Positions 21,527 to 32,006 of a DNA stretch of 64,000 bases are shown here, piece after piece; position 1 is the first letter of the stretch, and each line of letters begins with the position of its first letter. Both the position numbers and the translations under genes were made by a program. Under the pieces are notes generated by a model. The model had not been told where the DNA came from, did not search any database, and saw only the letters and a list, made by a program, of their open reading frames with translations. This stretch comes from Larix kaempferi (Eukaryota; Streptophyta; Pinopsida; Pinales; Pinaceae): contig BSBM01000036.1 in NCBI GenBank assembly GCA_027924585.1, forward strand, positions 7,743,001 through 7,807,000. The letters run 5' to 3'.

Positions 21527-24500
21527 TTTTTTTTCCTTGGAAAAAGTCGTAATTTTATTTCATTAATGAACAAAATTACATTCTGCACATGTAATAGAAT
21601 CTCAGAGATCCCTACATTGTCAACATATAATGTCCATATGACTGTCCAAACAGTCCTCCTACATCCGAGTACATATGACCGTCATAGATGAATATGACTG
21701 TCTATTGTCCCATACATATCAAATTAATGTCTGACCAAATAGACCTCCTATACTACATATATCACAAAACTATCTCAAAAGAAATAATAGCCAATCAGCA
21801 GAACTATAAAATTCTGTCCATACAGCTCGAGTATGTAATTACATAAGCAGCCCAGTATTAAAATGTTGTTCTAATTCTCCATATGGTCCACAATGTCCCC
21901 AAAGAAAGGCCTGTGTGTATAGCTGTAGATGCCTTCAGTGGAATGTATCGTGATCCTCCATGTGCCAAAAGGCATAGATTGATTTGTCGCTTCTTTAGAT
22001 AGCAGGTCAGCCATCCCATTTCGCTCCCTGTAGACATGTGTGAATGTAATACAGTTAAAAGCCTGTTTTAACCGTAATACATCCTCCAATATTGGTGAGA
22101 GAACCATTACATGACATTGTGTAAGCTCCTTGGCCCATTCAATAACAATCAGAGAGTCTCCAAAAATCTGGAGAGTTAAACAACCTTGTTCAAGTGCGAA
22201 AAGCATCAGTAACTTAAGTGACATAAGTTCAGCGTAGTTATTTGAACCACTCCCCAAACCAGCCATTATATGAAAATAATGGGACTCCGTTTTGTGAAGA
22301 ACGCCACCTCCACCACACACCGATTGGTGGTTAATAGATGAGCCATCAAAATAAGCCCACGGCATGGATTTATCAATCAATTCCATGATCACAGGTCTGA
22401 TGCGAATCGCTTTGATAGATGGCTTGTATTGTAGTATAACAGCCAGCTTGTGCCACGACTTGCTCCAAAGGGACCCGACAATCCTGAAATATGATCTTAT
22501 TTCGGGTGATCCAGATGCCCCAGGCGAGAAAACAGGGGACAGCCCGAAACATTGAATGCTTGTGATATGTCCACCACAGTTGAAAGGCGTCATGAAAGTC
22601 CACTCCCCACCAACTCACGTTGAGTTCCAGATGTTTGCAGATGTCGACCCACACCGCTTGTGTAAACCGACAGTGTACAAAAATATGTGAATTTGTCTCT
22701 TCCGCTTCCCTGCAAAGAGGACAGAACCCCGGACCCTGGATGAAACGCTTCTGCAGAATGTCCCATGTCGGTGCCTTATTTTCCAATATAGCCCAAGAGA
22801 TTAGTTTTGCTTTACCCGGGCACTTTAGTGTCCACAGATGTTTCCACCACCACACCAAATCCCTGTTATGTATATTCACATTCAGCTGTATATAACCGTG
22901 TTTAGGGGTGTATCTACCAGATGTATGGTGTTCCCAGATAAGTTCATCAATCCGATTTGTTAGGCGAATATTTGTGTATCTTAAGATCTGTATATAATCC
23001 TCCCAAGCTCCAAGCAATTCATCTGGAATCTCAAGACGCTGTGCAAAGATCCACCCCTGTTGCCATAGAGTGGATGATCCCGGTTGTTCAATATCAGCCA
23101 GAAAGTGACAACCTCTAGCTGCCAGAAAATTCCTTAAGGCCGCTGGTAGGACATGTCCACCTCTACAACCCACCCAAGGATCCAGTCCAATACGAGTGAA
23201 TCTCCCATTGCCAATTCTCCACACTAATCCAGACCCAATCAGATGAAAATGCTGCACCACTTCTTTCCAGACCAACGATCAATTTGCCCGCATCTTATTG
23301 CCCTGCCTAATCCATTCGAGAAGAGTTAATGGAGCAATGTATTTATGGTATACCACTCTAGTCCAGAGACTCTGAGTTTGTATGATACGCCATGCCACCT
23401 TAGCCCCCAAGGCTTTAGCAAAAAGGAAAATATTCTTTAGGCCCCAGCCTCCCAGTGCTTTGGGGACTGCAATCATATCCCATCTGACCCACACCAAAGC
23501 ACGGTTATCACCCTTACCCTTCCAAAGAAAGGCAAAACACAGCCGCCGGATCTGCTCCAGGACTCCTTTGGGAATCCAAGCGAGTGACATCCAATACACT
23601 GGAATCGCTTCCAAAACTGATTTAACCAAAACCAGCCTCCCTGCCCTTGAAAGCCATTTGTGACTCCATCCACGAAGTCGCTGTTCTAATTTAGCAATTA
23701 GCCAGTGCCAATCAGCTTTCAAATATGCATTAGGTTTCAAGTGAAAGCCAAGGTACTTTAAACCATCATCAAAATCAAAAGTCCTGTAGGGTAGTCTCAT
23801 AGTCATTCTGTGAATCTCCATCTCGGTTAAATGCGAGCATGTGATCGTTGATTTATCAATGTTTACTAACATACCCGCTGCCTCTTGCAGCAAATTGAGA
23901 CCTTCAGCTACCTTGTCAATATCCTGTCTCGAGCCATCACAGAAAATCATAATGTCATCAACGAAAAGGAGATGTGTGATATACAATACCTGTGAAATGG
24001 ATATGCCACGAAAAGAACCATCGGCTTTTGCTTTCAATATAAATCGACTGAGGCCTTCAGCAACAAGGAGAAATAACAGCGGTGACAGTGGGCATCCTTG
24101 TCGTAGGCCCCTGCCAGGGTGAAAGAATGGACTCGCTGAACCATTTATCAGGACAGCAAAGCTCACCATGGTGATGCAGGCCATAATCCATCGTATAAAT
24201 TCATAGCAGAAGCCCGGGTGTGTTAGAAGCATCTGGATATATATCCAACTAACCCGATCAAATGCTTTGGAGAGATCAATTTTGATCACAGCACCCTTCT
24301 GCTTCTGCACCTTCATAGTGTGTATTCCTTCCTGTGCAACTCCAATTGCCTCGTGGATTTGACGGCCTTCCAAGAACCCAAACTGTTCACTAGATATATT
24401 CTGAGACAAGATAATCTTGAGTCTCCTCGCCATAACCTTTGAAATAATCTTATAGATGCAGTTGCAGAGAGAGATAGGTCTGAATTCATCAAAGCTTTCA

Positions 24501-25805
24501 GGCTTGTCCGATTTAGGAATGAGAGCTAAAAAGGTCGAATTGAAGGGTCCATGTATAAATCCAGCCTTTCTAGATTCTTCCACCACATTCAAAAGTTCTT
24601 CACCGAACAAATCAAAGAAACCCAATAAAAATTCTATAGGCCACCCATCGGGCCCCGGACTCTTATCTTTCTGGAAGGAGTGCATAACCAGCGAGAGCTC
24701 ATCCGGCAACACCTCCGCCATTAACATAATGTTCTCCTCCTCTCCCACAAAACAAGGGAAGAGCTGAGCCATCCGAATAACCTCAGCGATAGAGGCCCCA
24801 GGTTGTGCAGTGAATAAATCTCCAAAGTGTCGTACCCCCATATCAGCCAAACCATCAAAGCTGGAGACCTGTTCCCCGTCAGTAGAGGATAGTTCCCAAA
24901 TAGAGTTAGTGTCTTTTCTCCCCTTTGCATAGGCTTGAAAAAATTTTGTGTTCTCGTCCCCACACTGTAGCCAGAGCGCCCTGATTTTCATTCTCCACAT
25001 CTCTTCTCTCTCAGACAGAATCACATTTCTGCAGCATTCCCACTCCAACAGCTCACCTTTCTGCACTTCATCCAGATAACCCATGCCCCTGCTGTGTAGT
25101 AGTCAATCAATATTCAGCTCAGCATCCCTCAACTTCTGATCATCTTTCCCTCGTTTTTCAGAGGCCCAGAGAATAGTGGCCTCTTTTATTCGCTTGAGAT
25201 TGAGTTGAAAGTGTACTCCCGCATGTTCCAGAGACTCCGGTGATCGATGAACCCACTGAGCCTGTACTAATTTAAGAAAATCCTCCTCCTTCAACCAGCT
25301 AGGATTGAATTTGAATGGGCTGGGGGGTTTTTCTCTACCACCTCTTAATTCCAGAAGGATTGGGAAGTGGTCTGAAACCCCCCCTGTCCCTACCCATTGC
25401 TTGACCACATCAACTCCCAGATCCAACACATCAGTCACCAGAAACCTATCCAGCCTCTTAGCCACCCGTTGATCCCCTGATCTCTTATTCCTCCATGTGG
25501 GGGATAACCTGTTAGGTAGTATGTCAAGAAGGTCCTTCCTTGCAAAGGCTTGTATAAATTAATTTGCTAGTGGATCCGGAGCAGCCCGAGGCCCCCAAAC
25601 TTCAGAAGTCCCCAGTGTAAGGTTGAGATCCCCACCCAAAATCACATCCCTTCCAGCAAAGATGTCCATACTAAACAAAGAGTCCCAGAATCCAACCCTA
25701 TTTAAATAGGGCCCATAGATATTGAGAACTGTGATCCTCCTCCCCATCGATGCATCCCAGACTTCCAATCCAATACCAGAGGGAATGCCCCAAGAGCAAT
25801 CATAC

Positions 25806-26581
25806 TGTAGCTAGGGTTTTACCCCTAGCTTGTGCAAATGAGCACCTACTAAGGAGAATGGACTCCTTAGTAGCAGTTCAGTAAATGTAAATAATTAAGT
25901 TAAAACAGAAATTAAATTACTTCTAAAACATGCATAAAACATAAACATCAAATTTAAAGAATGGCTTTTTCTATTGATGTTACCTTCAATGTAAAGGTTT
26001 GATGAAGCCCTTTGCAGTGTCCAAGAGGATGCTCCAAGCTTAAATATGCTCCTTCTCCTTCTCCAATGGTGGGGATGGGCCAAAAGTGGCTCTCAAGGTG
26101 AAAGTAGTTCAATGATGAACTAGGGTTTCGAGAGAGATTTTGGCAGAGTAAGGGTGCTTGTGATTATGGATATGGAATAAGGGATCTCCATCACCTATTT
26201 ATAGTTTTTTGGTGGTGGAGTGTTGACCCATGGTTTTAGGAAACACATGGTTTTGGGCAGTTGTATAGGGTTTTTTCCTCCTTTTCCTCATTATTTTATA
26301 TTTTTTATTCCCTTTTTAGGGGATTTTTGCTATTTTTGAGGAATTTTGGATATTTTTGGAGGAAAAAGGGGTTTTTTGGCCTTTTTTAGGCTATTTTGAT
26401 GGTTTTGTGGCCTTTTTTAGGCTATTTTGATGGTTTTGTGGCCTTTTGGAGGCATTTTAGGCCCTTTGAAGTCTTTTTAATGGGATGTTTTTGGGATTTT
26501 AAGGGAAATATGGTAGGAAAATGGACAAATGAGCCATATAATGTGGTAGATGAGGTAGTGAACACTTTTTGGGTGTTAACA
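25806..26581 (-). repeat. 3' LTR of element 2
   Basis: 776 bp. On the minus strand it starts TGTTAACACCC (26581) and ends CTACA (25806). Compared with the 5' LTR it has one extra 31-bp copy (GGCCTTTTTTAGGCTATTTT...) near 26380-26440, which accounts exactly for the length difference. A TATA box TATAAATAG lies at 26203-26195. Confidence 0.93.
26195..26203 (-). promoter_or_regulatory. TATA box in the 3' LTR of element 2
   Basis: TATAAATAG on the minus strand, conserved in the 5' LTR at 38612-38604, where it would start the genomic transcript. Confidence 0.6.
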
Positions 26582-26594
26582 GATTGCCCCCTGA
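26582..26594 (-). other. Polypurine tract of element 2
   Basis: The minus strand reads CAGGGGGCAATC directly before the LTR start TGTTAACA. Confidence 0.7.
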
Positions 26595-27929
26595 TGTGCG
26601 AGGGCAGGAGCTCATCGTATGGCCGATGGACATCATAAGTCATGAATGGTTTTCCTGGGGTGTGGAGAGAAGAGAAGAAACAAACTGAAGCCCGGAACAA
26701 CGATCCCGAACAACTGCAAGAACTAAAAGTACATAACCTTAATAATGGATGAGGAATCATCTGATCATATGGACGAGGCGGGCATTCCCATGCTCGTATC
26801 AGGATATAACATAACAATGACAATGGGGTCCAAAAAATGGGGACCTGAAATATACATGACCTCAAAGAATGACTGAGGAATAATATCAATATATGGACGA
26901 GGCGGGCATACCCATGCTCGTATCAAGATACATAAACATAATTGTGAGGCCCGAAAAGGGGGACCTGTAAGAGGCATAGCCACTGTATACATCATAAGAG
27001 TCCAGAGGAGACACAAAATCTGGGACATACTGCTGGGCGGACCATGTCTGAGCTGAAAAACTGATACACTGGAACAATCAACAGTGCTACTGAGTGTGGT
27101 ACCAAAGGAACTAATGAGCTGCTGGATCAGAGTGACAAGGGGTACACTCGCAATGGTACACTGAACTGGAACTGATATGGGACTGAAACTGGGTACTCGA
27201 GGAAGCATGTAACTAGATGGCTTCCGAATACAAATGCCAACGCAGCCCGGACATCCACAGGAACATAGAACTGGGCGTTCCGAAGTGACTCACCAATGTG
27301 CTAGAGTCGGGGGAAATCCGGGGTCTTCGACTAAAAACTGATGGGATATAATCCTACGCGATCCTCAACGATGCGATCAAGGTGTTGAAGTCGAGCATGT
27401 GAGGAACAACCACTCGGAGAGGCACTGATGACTCCTCTCAAAATGATCCGTAGGCACTTACCACAGATGGTGATAAGTCCAAGGCGTAGGGACCTCTGGG
27501 CCTATCCTCTGGAATAGAGGGGCTGTCGTCGACAGAGGGAGACCTGCAACTATCAAGGCAATGATGTTTCCTTGACAGGAGCGTGAGGTGGAGAACCGAA
27601 ATGTGATAGTCCTGAGGGCAAGACTGACCAAACTGGGGGGGGGGGATAACTGGGCAAGTAGAGTGGTTGGACTCAAACTTCCTTTGTTCAAAGTATGACA
27701 ATGGAAATGATCTGGCAGCATATGAAACTGACTGAGGGGAAAGGGATCATAGCTGTAATGGATCTGGGAGGGTAACTGGTCTGAGGGAGACTCAAGATGG
27801 TATAAAATGGCAGGATATTGCAGAATACTCTGAACAAAGGCGACCTGATTGGGGGTGCTGCCGAGGTGATCGATCGTAGTGCCTGGAGGCACGGGTGGGG
27901 ACTTCTTCATGGGTTAAGGAACTAGAATA
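26595..27929. repeat. Repeat-bearing spacer before the 3' LTR of element 2
   Basis: No supported gene. A unit of about 125 bp with core ATGGACGAGGCGGGCAT recurs at 26769 and 26894, the second copy followed by a diverged tail. The rest is non-repetitive by eye. Confidence 0.5.
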
Positions 27930-28140
27930 AGTTTGTGTGAAATGATACTGTCGTGTGGATTTTACGATCCCAAGATAGTTCATGCTCGTGGTTGCTTTCA
28001 ATTTTAAGGAGTCTGAAAGCGATAAGAAGACTCTGAAATGATGGAATGGTACTGTCGTATGGATTTTACGAGCACAGGACAGTTCATGCTCGTGGTTGCT
28101 TTCAATTTTAGAGAGTCTGAAAGCAAATAAGAAGACTCCA
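27930..28140. repeat. Two tandem copies of a unit of about 107 bp
   Basis: Both copies share TACTGTCGTRTGGATTTTACGA and GTTCATGCTCGTGGTTGCTT, followed by GAGTCTGAAAGC. Non-coding. Confidence 0.7.
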
Positions 28141-28234
28141 AGGGGTTGCTTTTTCGTAGATTTAGTCTCCAAGGCCCAAAGAAGCATAAAAGGATGCAAT
28201 GAAGAACTCTTCTAGCCGGTGTGACTAGAGTATT

Positions 28235-28433
28235 CCTTTTTCGTAATTAGTCTACCAGGTCCGGAAAAGGGGTAAACTTATACCAGATAGACGCCCTTTT
28301 CAGGTACTTTAACGAGCATGAAAGGAAGCAAGATTGCTCGGCGATCTTTTCATTCTTTTAGGAGTCAGAAAAGAGCTTAATGGAAACTCCCTAAGTGCCT
28401 TTTTCGTAAAGGACTTGTCCGGCCTGAAAAAGG
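28235..28433 (+). repeat. Array of T-rich/A-rich hairpins in element 2
   Basis: Stems: CCTTTTTC/GGAAAAGG (28235-28270), CCTTTTCA/TGAAAGG (28295-28325), CTTTTC/GAAAAG (28346-28373) and CCTTTTTC/GAAAAAGG (28398-28433). The last also has an inner GGAC/GTCC stem. A weaker unit stands near 28147. This is the counterpart of 8472-8756 in element 1. Confidence 0.7.
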
Positions 28434-28599
28434 GATAAAATTATACCGAACAAAAGGAATGGTCAGGCAAGGAGGAAGTGTTCAATGAAGGATCAATAAT
28501 GATGACCAAGAACGAGGGTAGGGGGGAACACTGGTGGGCCTCCTTGCGGGGTAGATGAAATGGTGGCAAAATAACGAAATATTTGCAGTATGACAGAAG

Positions 28600-29015
28600 T
28601 GAATGGCTCATGTAAAAATGTGGAATAATCCAATAGCGGCCGATGTGGCGCGTAAATCGAGGCAGCAAGGTGTCGGGACACAATGTGGAAATTGTACCAA
28701 GTGAGAGCGAGAAATGATCTCAAGCATCATCACGAGCTCGGAAAAATGAATCCGGCGATATAAAAGGTGTCAAAAACGGGTAACGGCCGATGTGGCACGC
28801 ACACCGGGGTGACGAGGGCGTTTTGGAAAAATACCTGAAAAATCTGGGGGTGAGAGCGAGAAATGATCTCAAGCATCATCACCAGCTCGGAAAAATGAAT
28901 CCAATGATATAAAATATGTGAAAAACGGAGAATGGCCGATGTGGCACGTAAACCGAGGCGACTAGTGGTGTCTGAAAAAATGGGCAAAAAATGATGGGGT
29001 AAAAATGATGCAACG
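28600..29015. repeat. Three tandem copies of a unit of about 148 bp
   Basis: The core GGCCGATGTGGCRCG appears at about 28638, 28785 and 28934 (steps of 147 and 149 bp). Each is flanked by a GAGAGCGAGAAATGATCTCAAG block and GCTCGGAAAAATGAATCC in the later copies. Non-coding. Confidence 0.75.
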
Positions 29016-29124
29016 AGGTGACCATCATGACGGTCTCGTCGTGCTGATTCCAGTGGTGGAAACGGTTCATAAAACGGACTCCATATGGGGCCAGAATGGC
29101 CAAAAAAAGAAAAAGTCAACTGAC

Positions 29125-29133
29125 TATAAATAG
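29125..29133 (+). promoter_or_regulatory. Putative TATA box of the antisense PMD-like gene
   Basis: TATAAATAG on the plus strand, 586 bp upstream of the ATG at 29711 and in an otherwise GC-balanced region. It has a TATA-like counterpart in element 1 on the strand of that antisense gene. Confidence 0.45.
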
Positions 29134-29339
29134 TGGTGGGTCCAACATGACATGTGTCATTTGTACGTTTTGACTTTGACTTGTGATTAGAGTGGACCAG
29201 AGCTTAGGTGGCATTTCTAGACGATCCGTCTGGCTGATTTCAGATCCGTGAGATACAGGTATTCCGTCAAACTCATACCTGCATGTTTTTTAGGGTCGGG
29301 GGTTGGGTAGTGGGTCCCAGGGCTGATTTGTACGGTCCA

Positions 29340-29625
29340 CGTGGGGTGGACCGCGGGTTAGGGGGTCGAAACTGCGGTTGGCGACCACGAGTTTCGGGGT
29401 TGAACCACGCGGTGGGAGACCGCGTGTTTCTTGGTGAACCATGCGGTTGGAGACTGCGTGTTTCCTTGATGGATACACGGTCGAGGTACCGCGAGTTCCA
29501 AGGAGGAACACGCGGTTCCAAACCGCGGGTTTAGGGATGACAGGCGCGGTTAGGAACCGCGACCATAGGCCTGACAGCCGCGGTCGGAAACCGCGGCAGG
29601 AAGCCCGAAAGCCGCGGTTTTGGGC
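29340..29625 (+). repeat. Array of CG-rich hairpins in the antisense leader
   Basis: Palindromes with GCGGT/ACCGC stems recur every 35-60 bp: ACGCGGT/ACCGCGT (29407-29425), CGCGGTT/AACCGCG (29545-29561) and GCCGCGGT/ACCGCGGC (29577-29597), with decayed copies between. Related sequences fill the sense leader at 37780-38130. Confidence 0.7.
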
Positions 29626-29710
29626 CGAGCTATTAGGGTCTTCCGGGAGAGGGAAAAGGACTTATTTATGGGACATGAGTTTGATGAGTGGCCTTTGTGT
29701 GATTGACAGG

Positions 29711-31008
29711 ATGCCGCAGGCTCTATGGAGAGAGCGGGAGATTCCCGACGAGATCATGACCGTCATCTGAGAGGAGCGCCATGTGAGATCTGTGTTGGGA
29801 TTGTGCGGACTACTGAAGTTCGCACAGATACCCATGATACGTTCAGCAACATTGCTGCTGAACCGGCTGATCAGCTTTTGGGAGCCGGACATACAAGCTT
29901 TCCGGGTACAGGGTGAGAGGGTGGACCTCACCCTGACCGATGTATATTTTCTGACGGGGTTTCCCTGTCTAGGCAGGGTAGCAGACACACAGCCGCGGGT
30001 CGCTGTGGACGTCGACATGGAGGACATGTTGGAGAGATACTGTGGTCCTGAGGCAAGGGTGCATAGGAATGCACTCCTTGTGAGGGATCTACAGGAGCCA
30101 GCAGTGCAGGCCATGGCAGCATGTGTGGTCCGGGTATTGGGGTCCCAGTCACCTGAGAAGGTGTCTGGGGGTCAGATGCAAATGATAGAGCGCGTACTGG
30201 ATGGGGTGTACTACGCGTGGGGCCAGATGTTCCTGACCTGTGTTCAGCGGCAGCTGACAGCAGCGAAGGAAGCTGGCAAGGGCTTTTGTTTTGGTTCCTT
30301 CTTGTGTGCCTTCTTTATGGAGAGGGTACCCACACTGCGGCCACGGGTGCCGGTCAGGGCAGGGGGTATGAGGGAGCTGCGGATGGTGCAGTGGGGGTGA
30401 GATGATGTGCCGCCGTGGTGGAGGCGATGTGGGAAGGTATTTCACGCAGGAGTTGTACCTGCAGTGGCTCCAGCTACCATTGACACTGGACGACTTCCCG
30501 TATCGGGACATGGACTTCACGGGAGATCCGGAGGCGCCACGAGCACCGGGACAGGCATGGGGACCCGACGGTACGTATGTGTGTTTTTTATATGTTATGT
30601 ATGTCAAGTTTTATTTATAGTAGATTTATATACTGTGACTGACATATGGGTGACCTTGCAGATGTGGGCCCGAGGCCGCCTCCAGGTCATGTAGCACGGA
30701 GGGGTATTGTGGCCGTCCCAGCTCTGCCTGGGCGAGGTGAGGTCCGTCGCCGTGATGCGGAGGGAACACTGGAGACGGTGCGGGCACTACTAGATCGGTT
30801 GTTGATAGGGGTGACCGACGAGGGATGGCGGGATGTCGACCCTGACATAGTTCAGGAGTGCATGAGGGAACCCCGAGAGTTCAGATCCATCGCGATCCGG
30901 GTGGCGATCTTGGTGGATCGGGTACGGGCACAGGAGGCCGGAGGAGACGAGGGACTTTCCAAGGAGGAGCGAGGGGGAGGACTCAGAGGCAGCCGATACA
31001 AGCAATGA
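29711..31008 (+). pseudogene. Antisense PMD-like gene of element 2, two exons
   Basis: Exon 1 is 29711-30570 and exon 2 is 30662-31008; the intron (30571-30661, 91 bp) runs from GTACGT to TTGCAG. It aligns with the antisense gene of element 1 through both exons, for example VDLTLTDVYFLTGFPCLG against ILTIDVEDIYFLIGLSRRG, and FFMERVPTLRP against FLLERIPLLRP. The T-L-x-DV-x-FLxGxP string is the PMD signature. Breaks are few: TGA at 29768 and a one-base insertion in a G run near 30395. Exon 2 ends in a Gly/Arg-rich basic tail. It is the largest coding unit on the plus strand of the element. Its role is unknown; PMD relatives act in transposon silencing, so an anti-silencing role is a guess. Confidence 0.72.
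30571..30661 (+). other. Predicted intron of the antisense gene in element 2
   Basis: Donor GACG^GTACGTATG and acceptor GACCTTGCAG^ATGTGGG, 91 bp, T-rich. The join gives D-V-G-P, the same residues that follow the intron of element 1. Confidence 0.78.
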
Positions 31009-31185
31009 TGCAGGGTACGACTCTCATTAGAGAGTGCAGGAGACTCTCCCCGAGTTTTGTAGCTACGCCATGTATTTTGATGAGGCTTTAGGGATGTATA
31101 GCCATTTTTTGTATAGCTGAGTACAGGGGTACTCAGGACATGTATAGCACTGAACATGTATATTTTTTGATATGTATATATATAT

Positions 31186-31405
31186 GCACGTGGATGCACC
31201 TTTTTGTATGATGTTGTTGTATTTGTACGCACGTGGATGCGCTTTATGAGTTGTTATATGTGTACGTTGCACGTGGATGCAAGTAGGTTAGGATGTTAGG
31301 CACGTGGATGCCCCTTGTGTATTTTATGTGATGCGACATGATATATGTATGTTTAGGCACGTGGATGCCCCTATGGATATGAATGTGGTGTATGTACATG
31401 GATGC
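31186..31405. repeat. Array of GCACGTGGATGC motifs
   Basis: The 12-mer GCACGTGGATGC is perfect at 31186, 31229, 31269, 31300 and 31357, with a weaker copy at 31395. Each contains the G-box palindrome CACGTG, a target of plant bHLH and bZIP factors. It sits between the 3' ends of the antisense gene and the aRNH ORF. Confidence 0.8.
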
Positions 31406-31481
31406 AAATGTGGATACGATGCAATCTTTTTGGGTTTTTTATACATTTTTATGAGATGCTATGGGATTGTGATGCATGATG

Positions 31482-31910
31482 TTACATGGTGTGATTGATA
31501 TGCCAATATAGGATGTTGTTGGCCATTTGGTCTGCGACACTGTTTTGGGCTCTGGGGACATGTGTGAATGTGATGGATTCAAACTGTCGGCTGAGTTGTT
31601 TTGTGCACAGGAATTTTCTAAAAAGGCAGGGATCACGCACCTGGTAGCAGTTGTTGAGCTGGGAGACAAGTAGCTGGGAGTCGAGGAACACATGAAGGTG
31701 ACATATGCCCATATGGAGGGCGGCAGTCAGGAGACCGGTCACAGCATCATACTCCGCCTGGTTATTGGTAGCAGCGCCTATACATATTCCGTCAAGGTGA
31801 ATCATCTCGTTGGAAGGGGAGTACAAGACCCATGCTGCAGAAGCCAGGTTGGGAGACCAGCGGCTTGCGCCATCAGCGAAGCCAGTGTAACAAGGTGGAA
31901 AATGGTTCAT
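31482..31910 (-). CDS. Archaeal-type RNase H ORF of element 2, intact
   Basis: An uninterrupted 142-codon ORF starting 96 bp after the stop of the gag-protease frame. All four acidic positions are kept: GFADGAS (Asp), TNNQAEYDAV (Glu), FLDSQLLVSQL (Asp) and NSVADQMAN (Asp). It would cleave RNA in RNA-DNA hybrids. Its survival in an element that lost the RT-linked RNase H is notable. The start ATG is the first in frame. It matches the ORF of element 1 at 5747 over its full length. Confidence 0.88.
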   Translation of the reverse strand: MNHFPPCYTGFADGASRWSPNLASAAWVLYSPSNEMIHLDGICIGAATNNQAEYDAVTGLLTAALHMGICHLHVFLDSQLLVSQLNNCYQVRDPCLFRKFLCTKQLSRQFESITFTHVPRAQNSVADQMANNILYWHINHTM

Positions 31911-32006
31911 CTGTAATCATGCAGAAATGATGAATGTAAGATGATGGTAAAAAATGTGAAAAAAAAAGAGAGCAAACTGTACAATGCGGACCAACAAGGT
32001 CGCGAG

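Noticed and set aside
24456-24767. Plus-strand open frame within LINE ORF2
   Set aside because: Shadow of the RT-coding strand.
29283-29534. Open frames over the CG-rich array
   Set aside because: Low-complexity repeats keep several frames open at once; composition follows the palindromes and not codon use.
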